Positions 28,133 to 38,690 are shown, counted from the first letter of the stretch. The stretch is 64,000 nucleotides of DNA from Manduca sexta (GCF_014839805.1 NC_051131.1:5816913-5880912), one strand, 5' to 3'. Notes: generated by a model from the letters alone, not told the origin. Numbers and translations: made by a program.

Positions 28133-31100
28133 GTAATACCACTCTGTATGTTCATGTCCGCTGTCTATAATACGAAAGGATCAAATCGACAGAGTTAGGA
28201 GCACCGTTTCACACAAAACTAAAGTGAAGTACTAAATACCCCGTTTTTTTCTTGATCGTTATTCTATCTTTTAATACTTGTAGAACATTCAGATTCCCAA
28301 CCGGTTGTTCAAGGATCATTATCTCGCAGACTACAGACGCTTGTTTACCCCGCTAAGGGACTTCAAGGCAGGCTAACTGTAACTAAAAGCTATTTACATT
28401 ATAAACATAAATAAACAAGATAAAATAAACAACTATTGAGCTTTACAGCCAAGAATAGCGCTCTCACTTAAGAATAACTTGTCTCTATAAAAGAAAGCCA
28501 GAACACGGAACTGTAAAAAATCTTAGATCGTAGTTTAACTTGTCGAACCATAGGTCCATTTACGCCTCATTCTCATTACCAATCTAATCATGTTACAAGA
28601 GGAATGTTCTGCGACTGTGACTTCGTGGTAATGCTAAGTAGCTGTTTGTCGCATAATTGGGCATGGAATATGACGCGACGGTACACGTGCGCGTGACTCA
28701 GGACTTGTGAACATACGCCCACTGCCAACGACTGTAAATTCTAAAATACGTTACATCAACGTTTATATACAATACTAGCTTCCGCCCGCAGCTTCGCCCG
28801 CGTGGATTTCGGGTTTCAAAAATGGAGAAGGTGCTCAATTTCTCGGGATGTTTTTTTTAATTTATGGTGGTATGCAGGTGGTCCGATTGTCCGGTCAGGG
28901 TCTGATGATGGGATCCTGGTGAAATCGAAGGAACTTTTAACCATTAAGGTTGCACACGAAATGACGGAAGCTTAAAAAATGGAGTAACTTCTCCCGTTTT
29001 CCCAACATTTTCCATCACTGCTATGCTCCTATTAATTGTAGCGTGATGAAAAGTATACTATAACCAGCTCAGGAGTATGAAAAATAATTGTACCAAGTTA
29101 AGTTAAAATCCGTCGAGTAGTTTTTGTTTCTATAACGGTTATACAGACAGACAGACAAAAATTTTACTAATTGCATTTTTGGCATCAGTATCGATCCCTA
29201 ATCACCCCCAGTTATTTTGGAAATATATTTCATGTACAGAATTGACCTCTCTACAGATTTATTATAAGTATAGATATGCAAAAGTAGCTCAAAAATTGTC
29301 CATAACGAAAACATGCATTTTAAGGCGATACCTCAAGGTCCATTTTCATACATTTTGTTTCGGCTTTAATCTGGGTAACTAAACAAGTATTGGCAAGTAA
29401 AGAATTTAAATTCACGTCTAGTTAGTGATTAGTTCTCGCAGTTGAAAGAAAAATGTAAAAATAATTAATAATCATGGATATTTCTGCCTTTAAAATTTCG
29501 TCATATTAAATTTTAAAGGCCGAAATATCCATGATTATTAATTATTTTTACGTTTTTCTTCAACTGCGAGAACTAATCACTAACTAGACGTGAATTAAAC
29601 TTTACTGCCTAAAAGTAAAACAAAAGAAATAATATCGTGAAGCCAACCAAATAACTAATGATATATTAAATTTTGTGACTGTTCAATTTAGTCGGGTCCG
29701 CGATATCACTTTTGTTGAGTTTCAGAACGCGACATTACATTATTATATTCTGTGCTCCAACGCACACTGCTTTGATGTTAGGAACACACCTACATTGCTT
29801 AGACAACAGTGAACTTTATACAATAGCAATAAAGCTCAAATTGACTCTACGTATTAGTTAGAAAACGTTTGTATGGGAAATAGAAAAATGCTGTTTTGAG
29901 GATTTTCCCGGCAATTATACGAATTTTTCTCACCTTTTAAACCTTCCCTAGACCTCCACGAATAATTCAAGACCAAGATAAGATAAATCCGTTCAGCCGT
30001 TCTCGAGTTTTAGCGAGACTAACGAACAGCAATTCATTTTTATATATATAGATAATAGATTTGAACTATACTCATATTATACAGCTGAAGAGCTTGTTTG
30101 TTTGAACGCGCTATTCTTACAAACTATTAAATCGATTTTTTTTTTATTCTTAAGTGCTATAAGCTACATTTTATCCCGGAAAACTTTTTCATGGGGGCAG
30201 AGCCGCAGGCAGATGCTAGTATTTAATTATTTTTCATAATCTAATAGATACGCATACGTTTCTATAATAACATTTTCTGCTTAATATGATTGCTTTTATT
30301 TCCCTATGAAATTGTTATCGTTAAAAAACTATGGTTAATTTTTATGTTAGTATTGTTAATATGCGTAAACGCAGATAATGTTGTCGTAAATGTTTTTCTA
30401 CATTTAATAACACAAAGAGCTTTAATCTCCATCATATAATGTCCATTTTTAAAAATAATGAGTTAAAACATAATTACATTTTTGTATATGTCCCTGTAAT
30501 TATACGACGTAAATAAGTGTAAGATATGTGACCGAAATGATGTATACCATCCATAAGTGACAAGGAATAATACAGGTTAATTACAGAACAGATTTAAAAA
30601 TATTCTTATCATAACTGCTATGGACGTTTGTCTTAATTGGATAGCATTAAACCGTTACAAATAAGTTATACCATATACATACAAATAACATGAATTAAGT
30701 ACTATTTCAATACTGTTTCCAAGAATAAAATACACATATTACGTATGTACAGTGGTTTCAGTAATTTATCGACGCGGTACTTAGAAATAACATAAAAAAA
30801 TAACACAAATAAAGATATCTAAAGTATTTAGAGAAATTATTGAGTCGTCTACCTACCTACACTGTGTTTTTTATTTGTCCGATAGCAGAAAGGTCAATGT
30901 ATTAATTCTACTCACTTGTAACTTAATCTTATCAAATACGACACGTAATTGGGTTAGGAGGCCGTCTTAAAAATGTGTAAAACCCGATTAAATACCAGCA
31001 AATACGAGGTAATAATAACTTCAACACATAAAAAAATATCCAAAATGTAATATAAAGTATTTTTTAGAGTAATGAAATAAGATAGACGCATAAATATTAA

Positions 31101-34100
31101 AATAAAAAGTTTCCAGAAAAAAAAGTATAAGTATTATACTGATAATTAAGTTATGGATGCATACATTATATTAAATGTGAATGTAAACAGAAAATATTAA
31201 GAAACGTATAAGTTAAAAGTTTATAATGTCAACCACTTTTCAGACCCAACAGTCGTTGCCCTCAAACGATATTTACAGCGCAACAGGTGTGCGAGCGTAA
31301 GGTGCATTATCAAGAATAAAAGAGCAAGAAATAAAATAAGCATCACCTAGCCTACTCTAGTTTCTTACAAAACCTTTAAAAAACTATGATTACTGCCTTT
31401 TCCAATAAATTATAACACCAAAAAAAGATGTATATATGTGTATAGTCTATACTATTATGTCAACCAAACGTGAAAAACCTTACTTTACAATTATAATCTG
31501 TTACCCATTCTGAATGAATGAGGAAATATTTTCCTCTCAGAACTTAATATTATATTTGTGTGTTCTATAATTTTTTTTACATAATTATTAAATATTTATG
31601 TGGAGTACGGATGGATATATTTATACTTCCTAATGAATACACAATCCTTACTCTAATGATACTCGTATTCGTTTTTGAATGTCATTAGTATACATTCTCA
31701 TGTCATTCATAGCATTCTATCTACATTTTGCACTCTCATATAGATTTAAAGAAGCTGTATCAAAAAAGTTGATTGGATAAACTAGAATAAGTAAGCAGTT
31801 ACACTTAGGATCACCGATAACACAAATCTACGTTTTTTTAGGTTCAATATTATTATTCTATCGTTATCAATTAAATTTTGATAAAACCTCAAATGGTAAT
31901 GGTAATGTACATTTAAAGGTACAGATACAACGCAAAAACGTATTTTATAGCATAGATTTTATGTCCAAACCAGGACATTGCAATAGGTAGGTGCCTGTGT
32001 GGCTGCTATGCGTATTTAACGTTAGCTACTATGGCTTCCATGTTACTTTGATAACAGCTAAACCTGTAGAGGTTTAGCTGTTCCTGACGTGAACCAGTTT
32101 TTCACCCCTTTATTGCACTTATAAATGCGTATAAAGCACATCTAATGCAATACGACCAGCAAATTGGAATTAGTAGTCATCGCAGATAGAGATTAATATT
32201 ATTAATAGTAGCGTTCAAATATTAATTATTATTTTACAATAAAAGAATTTGATATCGTGATATGTATAATAAGGCAAGAGTAACTCATGGACTCTATCTA
32301 CTTCCCTAATTTTAGACATAAGATTCTATAGAGACAATAACTAGTCCCACGTGTATGAATCATAAAGAATTGCAACAATGACAAGCCAGTTCTATTTAAT
32401 TTTAAAAATGATATGTGTAAGAAATATAATCGGTGAGTTCTCGTATTGTTCGCATTTTGATTATTTTTAAGTATAGCGGGACTGAACAAAAAGTTGCGTA
32501 GGCGCACTAGTACATAATGTTACTCTAGATTGGCAATATGTTCTCAAATAAACCTTATTAAAAATTGGAAGCGTGGAAATGAGGTCCTTGTCCTGGTAGT
32601 GGGCCGTTACAGATATAAAAAAAGTTCTCATCACCCAAGACCGTAATAAAATATCGCCAACATGTGAATCCCAATTCACGAGGGAACAAGTGTTACAAAA
32701 AATTAAAAGCTTGGACAAGCGTTCATCAATATACTTCAAAAGAAACATATGGCGTGTTATAAGAGGAATCCATTTTTGTCATATTTGGTCCACTGTTAAT
32801 TTTATTTTAAATGTATCTTTAGAAAACTATAAACAGTATTCTCAAAAAAATAGTTAATATGAAACCACAAGTTATGGATTTTGTTTTCGCGTTTATTGCC
32901 TTTTATGTTCGTCTAACAAATCGCTAAATTTATAGTTCTTTTCGGGAAACATTAGAACAGTCTTCTTTGTTATACGAAACTATATCTGTGACTCTGCCAC
33001 CCGGAATACTATTATGTTGAACCAACACGTTTACGTTGAGGTATTTTATCGTCCATAATTCGATCAAGCCTCAATGGAACATAAATTTATGGGATCATCG
33101 AATCTACTCAAAAGAATGTCTTGTCATTTTTCCGAGAACCGGTCGTTGGACAAGATTTGTAGGCACCGCCTAACCGCTCCATACAGCACATTACAATAGG
33201 TGTTTCGAGTTTTTCAAGTTGTACTCGCATGGCAGCCACATAATTGGGCGCGACAACGAACGCATTGTTTCCTTCATATTATTGCAAGAAACTGGACTCC
33301 GGACTTTAACTGACTTAAAATTTACAACCGCCCTCAAGTCAATCATACGTGACGCTATAATACTTATACTGAAATAACAAAGTTTTGAAACGGTGAACTG
33401 AGCAAAGTTAAACGAAACACCTGTGACTAATCGAGTTACTAAAATTTACAACGCTTAACGTTTAAATGTGTTTTATTTTAGTTATACTTTTAACTTAACT
33501 GGTTATTTATATCCAGGTTTCCTTGAAGTCTAGATTTGTCAAGTAACTAGTTTAACCATAGATTTAATGAGTGACCAGTCGATGTCGTGTTTAAAACTGC
33601 AGATTATATCGTTTTGCCAGAATAGAGAAAAAACTTATTTTTCACTCCTTAATTGAGTAACAACTATCCAATCATGCATATAAATATAAACGTTTACCAA
33701 AACTGTGTTACTGGCCTATTGGTGCATTCATATTTGTACAGCATAGCATTAATTATTAATGTAAGCAGTTTAATCTGTAACGTTAGTGGTTACGCGTATC
33801 GCGAGGAACATTATGAAATAATTATGCATTTGCAGTGTTTGTTGCTTTAACATATTTGATTAAATTTCTCATTGTTTTGCGGATTCTCATAATGATATTG
33901 ATAATTTTTCTCGTAGTATCAAGGTGGTCCAAAATTATAACAATATTCCAAATCAATGATGATAATCCATGTTAAAATGATTACTATTATTCATAGTATC
34001 GAAGGTAATTCATTGGAAATGGAAAAAAAAATCGTATTCGTTACAAAACGGTAGTTTCTCACGATATTGGTGATAGTTAATATATTTGCGATGTGACGAA

Positions 34101-35434
34101 GTGCAAGCAAGGTCGACTGCTTCCGACGATTGACAAATAATAATGCTTATAGATGCAAGCGTGTTTAGGACAACTATCTAACGCCAAATTTGTGCTGATA
34201 GTTAATCAGTGATCAGAGAATGTATGGACATCATACGTTATGGATCACCATTATGATTGAATTTTTATGTTTGACTATTTTAGAGAGTTCAAGCTCATAA
34301 TTGAATTAAAGCGTATACGAACCCAGTATCTTAAGATGAGGAGTGTTTATTTAATTATCAAATAGATAGGTTTTATCTCCATATTATCTAAAATATGTTG
34401 CTAGATGACTATAATATACATATATTTTTACACTGTCTGAGTCTATTGGTTGATTAAGTTTTATTTCTTCATTTTAGTTGTATAGTTACAAATATAGCTT
34501 TAAAAATTTGAATATAATTTTTTTGGCTTATTTTCACCCTGGAACAATTAAGTGCCCATTGTTTAGTATTTATATGGGCACCATGGTAACAACACAATGC
34601 TATCATGCATGCATTGGTATTATGATGGTTTATGAAGGTTAATGTAACGCCTACTAAACGCATCTCATACTTTTATTAGCAATAAAACCTTGTCATAGAA
34701 GTATGCAACGCGAACATTGAGAAATACCAGCAGCAAGACCATAAATCTAGATAGACAGCATTGAGACACCGCTAATGCTGTCCAAGAATGGACATATTGT
34801 CGTTAAAGTAGTTCTTGCTCTTTTGCCATTCCGTAAGCAAATGATCGTCGATGTAAAAACAAAAAATGATGGTATGGCAATTTTATCTACCTCAACGAGT
34901 AATATGAAAATTGGTAATAGTGAAATAGGTAACAACCGGGTCTCGAGCGTCCGCATTCTAAAGGAAACTGGCCTGCCCGCAGTAACGTAAATGTAAAATG
35001 TTATTTTGTATAGGTCTGTACAAGCGGCTATATTGGAGGTAACTCAACGTACCATGATTACAGAGTGACGCAAATTTACATAATAAATCACCGGTGACTA
35101 AGACATGTAATCTGGGAACTAATAAAACCAAAAAAGTAAAGATTAGAGTACATACCTACATGGTGCCCAAACAAAAACAAACAACTTTAATTACATGGTT
35201 ACGCCCATATTCCATCACAAATAGGGACAAAGTTATACCAGCAACTAACGAATGACATTTAGTGGAAACCGCGCGAAAACTAACCATACTACAGGTATTT
35301 CAAAGTAAACTGACCTGTCCAGTAGCTTTCTTGTAGCGGTGCGTCGCTTCCCGCACGAGGTCCCTGACCAGCAGATCGCCAGCGCCGCACGGCACCAGCA
35401 CCCGCACAGACCCAAAACACACCGTCACTTTCAT
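627..35434 (-). CDS. baz: bazooka / Par-3 polarity scaffold, N-terminal part (gene span, 5 coding exons, 3' end off window)
   Basis: Par-3/Bazooka is a PDZ scaffold of the Par-6/aPKC complex that marks the apical cortex and adherens junctions. Five minus-strand exons join in phase: 35434-35315, 4714-4511, 1746-1591, 1175-982, 749-627 (about 265 residues). Residues 1-83 form the conserved N-terminal oligomerisation domain: they start MKVTVCFG, contain VPCG and VRDLV, and end in GILDPDD and RDVADD, as in fly Baz. Residue ~146 is the Ser of RRGSEP, matching the PAR-1 phosphorylation/14-3-3 site (RRSSDP in fly and mammals). KRWSAA, RLSMQF and SKSLPR follow, again as in fly. The three PDZ domains, aPKC site and C-terminus lie beyond position 1. 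The start is fixed by the family's invariant first residues and by a purine at -3. Identity is recognised from remembered family sequences, not a search, but several independent motifs in order make it secure. Confidence 0.95.
982..1175 (-). CDS. baz: baz coding exon 4
   Basis: Acceptor GATTAG before 1175 and donor GTAAGT from 981; 64 codons plus two bases (phase 0 in, phase 2 out). It encodes SEQTKRWSAA and ends SNRLSMQFSGPG, matching the fly KRWSAA and GRLSMQFLGDG blocks between the 14-3-3 site and PDZ1. The middle is rich in Pro, Asp, Arg and His and is low in complexity. A second AG nine bases inside would drop three residues in frame. Confidence 0.9.
1591..1746 (-). CDS. baz: baz coding exon 3 (PAR-1 / 14-3-3 site)
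   Basis: Acceptor CCAG before 1746 and donor GTGAGA from 1590; 52 codons, phase 0/0. A glycine-rich start is followed by RVPNTDSCVEVGEADLED and then VRRGSEPTL. RRGSEP fits the mode-1 14-3-3 motif R-x-x-S-x-P and sits where fly Ser151 and human Ser144 (PAR-1 targets) lie. Phosphorylation there excludes Par-3 from the basolateral cortex in other animals; the same role here is inferred. Confidence 0.9.
1747..4510 (-). other. baz: baz intron 2
   Basis: A 2.76 kb AT-rich intron between exons 2 and 3. There is a short GC-rich patch near 2815-2870, otherwise poly-T runs and A/T-rich sequence. I see no gene, recognisable repeat end or structured element in it. Introns 3 (1176-1590) and 4 (750-981) are likewise featureless. 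Confidence 0.7.
4511..4714 (-). CDS. baz: baz coding exon 2
   Basis: Acceptor TTGCAG before 4714 and donor GTAAGT from 4510; 68 codons, phase 0 on both sides. It encodes GPETWVGV, then SGGILDPDDRVRDVADDRE, which completes the N-terminal oligomerisation domain, and then a DGASGSSAG..SPDMFR stretch nearly identical to fly Baz (DGASGSS..GSPDIFR). The segment between these motifs is less conserved. Confidence 0.95.
11195..12530. mobile_element. 1.34 kb inverted-repeat DNA element with internal GTGCGCC-motif array
   Basis: The two ends are inverted repeats agreeing at 20 of 23 positions (11195-11217 and 12508-12530); both begin AGGTCAG and end AAGTGCGCC. Inside, the same core GGGG[CT]AAGTGCGCC recurs in both orientations at 11221-11234 (one mismatch, GTGCACC), 11584-11596, 11614-11627 (inverted), 12142-12155 (inverted), 12298-12311 (inverted) and 12321-12332. 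There is no transposase-like ORF, so it would be a non-autonomous DNA transposon; repeated subterminal motifs are typical transposase-binding sites. I found no convincing target-site duplication and cannot name the superfamily. Confidence 0.75.
11699..11750. repeat. near-perfect hairpin inside the 1.34 kb element
   Basis: The left arm (11699-11722) contains ACTTAACAGCAGAG and the right arm (11728-11750) is its reverse complement over 23 bases, with one extra T on the left and a 5-base loop. A further copy of ACTCTGCTGT follows at once. It is probably a structural part of the surrounding element. Confidence 0.8.
16345..16621 (+). mobile_element. complete short non-autonomous Helitron-like element
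   Basis: It begins TCTATATATATAAAAG immediately after an A and ends GCAAAAGCTAG immediately before a T: the 5'-TC, 3'-CTAG and A|T insertion pattern of Helitrons. The end segment (GTGAAGCCGCGAGC) belongs to the very common lepidopteran Helitron-like family. An internal perfect hairpin CCGTTCCC/GGGAACGG lies at about 16472-16490. It is 277 bp long with no coding capacity. Confidence 0.75.
17905..18055. promoter_or_regulatory. GC-rich island inside baz intron 1
   Basis: About 150 bp of strongly GC/CpG-rich sequence in an AT-rich intron. The plus strand has an arthropod initiator-like TTCAGTG near 17966. It could be an alternative promoter, an enhancer or an unrecognised repeat. No ORF is supported and I cannot choose between these. 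Confidence 0.25.
18765..18915. other. second GC-rich patch in baz intron 1
   Basis: A GC-rich stretch with an open minus-strand frame of 84 codons, rich in Arg, Pro and Trp. I do not recognise the peptide and no splice sites bound it well. Possibly a repeat fragment or regulatory island. Confidence 0.2.
19339..19600. repeat. diverged tandem duplication, AT-rich
   Basis: Two adjacent blocks of roughly 130 bp can be aligned. Both run CATAATT .. ATATTTTT..GAAATTATT .. TTTGATA .. a middle of T-runs .. GATTATATTTT/CATTATATTTT. They are clearly diverged and too AT-rich for certainty. Confidence 0.35.
24485..24645 (+). promoter_or_regulatory. promoter-like island in baz intron 1 (CCAAT + TATA; CTCF-like core)
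   Basis: On the plus strand a CCAAT box (24549-24553) and TATAAAT (24564-24570) lie 10 bp apart in a GC-rich island. They are preceded by imperfect repeats of CTGAGC/ACTGAGC and followed by a possible donor CAG|GTAACA at 24593. At 24613-24623 the minus strand reads GCAGGGGGCGC, the core of a CTCF-type insulator motif. No downstream exon can be identified, so this is only a candidate promoter, enhancer or insulator. Confidence 0.3.
28056..28129. repeat. (TA)n microsatellite
   Basis: About 74 bp of uninterrupted alternating TA (roughly 37 units), likely polymorphic and prone to length error in assembly. Confidence 0.98.
28775..29274 (-). mobile_element. 500 bp Helitron-like element, minus orientation
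   Basis: Read on the minus strand it starts TCTATACTTATAATAAATC after an A. It runs through GAGGTCAATTCTGTACATG and ends GCGGGCGGAAGCTAG before a T. These are the ends of an abundant lepidopteran Helitron-like family (the plus strand shows ACTAGCTTCCGCCCGCAGC). It also carries the (CAGA)n-type ACAGACAGACAGAC run common in these copies. There is no ORF of note. Confidence 0.75.
29392..29609. repeat. 218 bp near-perfect palindrome (foldback element)
   Basis: Two arms of about 105 bp are reverse complements with only scattered mismatches and small gaps, separated by under 10 bp at about 29500. Matching landmarks are CACGTCTAGTTAGTGATTAG on the left against CTAATCACTAACTAGACGTG on the right, and ATCATGGATATTTC against GAAATATCCATGAT. 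It is either a foldback MITE or a long hairpin that would give dsRNA if transcribed with the baz intron. It lies between two Helitron-like copies. Confidence 0.9.
29850..30052 (-). mobile_element. Helitron-like element, 5' part, minus orientation
   Basis: The minus strand begins TCTATATATATAAAAATG after an A at 30053 and runs through CTCGAGAACGGCTGAACGG. This matches the 5' end type of the copy at 16.3 kb. I cannot find its CTAG end; the lower border is approximate and the copy is probably truncated. Confidence 0.5.
30072..30219 (+). mobile_element. shortened Helitron-like element, plus orientation
   Basis: It contains GCTGAAGAGCTTGTTTGTTTG and ATCCCGGAAAACTTTTTCATG, and ends GCAGATGCTAG directly before a T (30216-30219). 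These are hallmarks of another common lepidopteran Helitron-like family. The 5' border is approximate. It lies head to head with the preceding copy. Confidence 0.6.
32053..32082. repeat. perfect 13-bp-arm hairpin
   Basis: AACAGCTAAACCT and its exact reverse complement are separated by GTAG. It is isolated in the baz intron and has no known role. Confidence 0.85.
35315..35434 (-). CDS. baz: baz coding exon 1 (start codon)
   Basis: Forty codons from ATG (35434-35432) to a GTCAGT donor at 35314, ending in phase 0. The peptide opens MKVTVCFGSVRVLVPCG and continues through LLVRDLVREATHRYKKATGQ, the first half of the Par-3 N-terminal domain that drives head-to-tail oligomerisation. A 30.6 kb intron follows. 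Confidence 0.95.
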
Positions 35435-35965
35435 GTCAACACAACATCAGAGATTCACCAAATCACTGGAAATCACGCACGCAACATCCACTGCTAGCTA
35501 GCATATTAGTTTGTCGACAAACTAATAGGAGCAAGACACTATCTGATGCACATGGCTAATGTAACCCTGCGTCGCCAATCACGTCTCACCAATGATACAA
35601 AAAGAACAAAAACACTGGATCGCCCGTGCGCTCTCATAGCGTCCCGTCTCACCAAGTATGCAGTAACTCTTCGCTTTCCACAAGTACAAAAGTGACATGC
35701 CAAATGAACAAATGGCATTCAAAATTTAACACATTTCGATAAGATTACGCGAAATACGGGCGCACACTTTTGACGCACGCTCTTAACGGCAGCAACGGTC
35801 GTGGCAAAGAACATGAATAAGAATTTGAAGTTGTTTGTGGCGAGGGCGAGGGGCGCGGTGCGGCGGGACGCGGCGACCGGTTCCACTCTACAGCCAATCG
35901 GCGGCGGCGTCACGTCGGGCAGCTGTGCGCCTGTGGTGGTGGCCCCGGCGTGCCGCGTCATACCT
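35435..35965 (-). promoter_or_regulatory. baz: baz 5' leader and likely promoter region
   Basis: Upstream of the baz ATG the minus strand runs into a GC/CpG-rich island at about 35835-35965 with a CCAAT element (35894-35898, plus orientation). This is the only such island near the start codon. The region between it and the ATG may be an unspliced 5' UTR, since I find no compelling donor/acceptor pair. The transcription start is not determined. An 80-codon minus-strand ORF at 35961-35719 has no recognisable content and looks like leader sequence. Confidence 0.4.
35504..35527. repeat. perfect 24-bp palindrome in the baz leader
   Basis: TATTAGTTTGTC followed directly by its reverse complement, 70 bp upstream of the baz start codon. 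A shorter palindrome GCTAGCTAGC is next to it (35493-35502). In RNA this could form a loop-less stem; in DNA it could bind a dimeric factor. Confidence 0.9.
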
Positions 35966-36305
35966 GCATCACTCTGGTTCGTATTTCACTCACATACCAA
36001 CTATTGCACACAATTTTGAATGAAACCGCCCCTAGTTGACTAACGACTGATTCATTAAGTTGCAAGAATTCGTAATAAGGTCTACACTGTCAGAGTACAC
36101 TTAGTTTTAGACCGTTAAGAGTACATACAACTTACTACTAGTACCACATGTGTGCGTCGGTATTTGCTATCAGGTCACAATTCACACGCACACATATTGC
36201 ATGTACACCACTTGAATTGATAGGTTGATGTCATCCTTCGAACGACCGCTACACAGTACTTAGTCGCTTGGCTTGATCATCACTACCCTTGCGTGTAAAA
36301 GACAT

Positions 36306-36776
36306 TTAATCTAATTGATCAATATCACCATGCCAACAATTGCTCGGATACAAACATCCTTGAAATTGATGATCACTTAGTTTCCACAAAAGGGGCAAAC
36401 GTCGCATTTGGATCAGCGCTGTGGGGTTCTGTGTAGTTAAAATGTCCACACAGAATCCCACAGTAGTTGAATATATCATTTCAGGGTCTAGTCTTCTTTT
36501 ACTAGCATTCGTTAACATCGGCCAAAGACCAGGGTACTTATACCGCCAACGAATCGAGACAGTTCCAACTAGGACTATAAAATAAATATTACACCCAATC
36601 ACAAAAGAATAGACCATATTTTGAGGGTTGAAGTAAGTCAAAATGTTTTTGTCCCTCTGTATAGAGGTATATATATCACAAAGCTCAAAAACGCAGTAAC
36701 AAAGCGTTTTCGTTAGGTAGGACGTAAAAGATCTAATTAAAATTAAGACTTCCTGGACACAGCAAATAAGAAACAT
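36306..36776 (-). other. unexplained 156-codon ORF
   Basis: The longest open frame outside the two genes. Its first half is hydrophobic (two or three possible membrane segments: LICCVQEVLILI, VYSFVIGCNIYFIVLVG). The second half is more polar and contains RWRYKYPGLWPML and PLLWKLSDHQFQGC. I do not recognise the family. The start context is AT-rich and no promoter is evident. It could be a relic of a mobile element or a chance ORF; I would not call it a gene without transcript data. Confidence 0.2.
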
Positions 36777-38690
36777 ATGCTTAAAAAATAAGTTTTTAAA
36801 ATGACACCATGGCTGTTGTTTTTGCTACTTTTATTTCATAAGGTCGCTCTACGTGCACCCAAAAAATGCGCGAGTATGCACCCTCCGTTCGCTGCTTGGT
36901 GTGCGATATTGACTTATATGTATCATATACTCCATATCACTAAACATAGTTTCCCGTACTTTAACTTTACGGAGTATACATACTTGTATATCTCCATTGT
37001 AAGTACGTGTAACAATTATTATTCTTCAACTGGCATATATACTGTAGTGATTCAATGTTATATTATGATGCATAATATGTAATTGCCGTCACGGAACACC
37101 GTATCTACCTACTTAATTGCATAATTTATGAGAATAGAAGTGTAATGTACCTATGCGAGTAAAAAGAAATTGTTCTTAAATAAATGTCAAGCAAAATTAT
37201 GAACTCTATTCTACCCAAAAATTAAATAACCCTATAATGTTTCGCATAAAGATGTCATTATAAGGGGACTAGACATAAAAAGCAATTATTTGCTCGGTTA
37301 GTCGTAATTGCATCTGCGCAAAATACAGTTCTATTTATTCCTTATACACCTGTCTGAATAGCAATGATAATATTATAATAAAAAGTCACTCTTTGAGTCC
37401 AGGCCAGGGACTGTGGCATTTAAATCAGCATGACGATATTAATCGATGATTATAAAATTTTAGCTTTCGGTAACCAACTTTAGATTCAGTTAATAAAATT
37501 CACCATCTTATACCTACAATTGTTACGAAAATAAGGAGTTTGTTACATTGTGTCTGAAATTTGCTAGTAACCATAAATAAAACGGGGCTCATTGATCAAT
37601 TTACTTATGTTCTTGTGTTGGTCGCGCATTCTGGACATTCACAAACTACGAGCATTACCTACGGTTCTTCATAAAATGATCACAGTGGATTATGATTCCA
37701 TAGGACTCGATTAATGAAGTCAACTTTCAAACCAGTACGCTCAAGAGTCGCAGTCACCCAAGTAAAAATATTTTAAGTAAGTAGATAATTTCATAAAAAT
37801 CCCCACGTGGACATACTCTATCCGTTGGTTTTTGAAGCACTTGGATAGTTAAGTTCAAAGCTAAGGGCATTAGTATGCGGAAGACGTGCGGCGACTGACG
37901 TTCTATACCTTATACGCACAATTATGCCATGCGACATTCAACACCCACAACAATACGAATCTACTGTAGATAGGACGCCATTATGCGCTTACTGACTTCT
38001 GAGTGTCGTTAAGTAATCATTTGAATATTAATATTACAGTATTTCGATGCGGTGAAACAAAAAAAATACTTAATTTGGAATTAAATAACATTTAAATACA
38101 GCTTATTGTAACAGTAATACCTAAAAAATACTGCACGAGTTGGAACTCGCAAGAGATTTCCAAAAAAATATTTTAATCATTATTTTCGGCCCTTGGCGTT
38201 CCAGCTGGCGTTGATTGTCAAAGTGCTGAAAGTGTCAATTTTGCTCATGCATTACCTGCGGGGAGTGAGTTTGGCGTAAACAAAACAAATCGCCGTCCTT
38301 TTCTAATTCCTCCAGCAGACTTCGCAACCATCGGCAATGCATACACTCTTCTTCTAGCAGCGTTAGTGTTCCCGAGTCTGTTGTGGTGACCTAGCATTAT
38401 GAGTCTTAACACGATAGTCTCTTTTCTATAACAAATGATATACTTAGCCGTCCCAATCTATTTCCTCATCATCTTTAAGTCTAACCTAATGACTATCTTC
38501 AAGGGAGAAAAGAGGGTGTAACTAGTGATCACTCTTGGAAATTACCATTAGTCCTGTTGTGTGATAGGGGGCGAATCTATCACTACATATTCAGAAACAT
38601 TAGAAAAGTATTAACTTTTAATTACTACCTCATGGAAATGTCTACTGCCCTCACTGCGTTTCTAGAGATCATTTTCACTAACTTGTGCGC

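Larger units (their letters stand above)
4715..35314 (-). other. baz: baz intron 1, 30.6 kb
   Basis: The distance between the ATG exon and coding exon 2. All ORFs in it are short (at most about 109 codons), overlap on both strands and show no family motif, so I see no nested protein gene. It holds several mobile-element copies, an AT microsatellite, a large palindrome and some GC-rich islands, listed separately. Stretches not listed (for example 4.8-11.0, 12.6-16.3, 20-24.4 and 30.3-35.3 kb) are AT-rich and I see nothing definite in them. A long first intron in a developmental gene commonly holds enhancers or alternative first exons; that is inference. Confidence 0.8.

Noticed and set aside
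32053..32082. Hairpin as a transcription terminator
   Set aside because: Stem-loop terminators are bacterial; this is an intron of an animal gene.
32467..32748. 93-codon minus ORF as a gene
   Set aside because: No motif, AT-rich context, overlaps another ORF; likely chance or repeat-derived.
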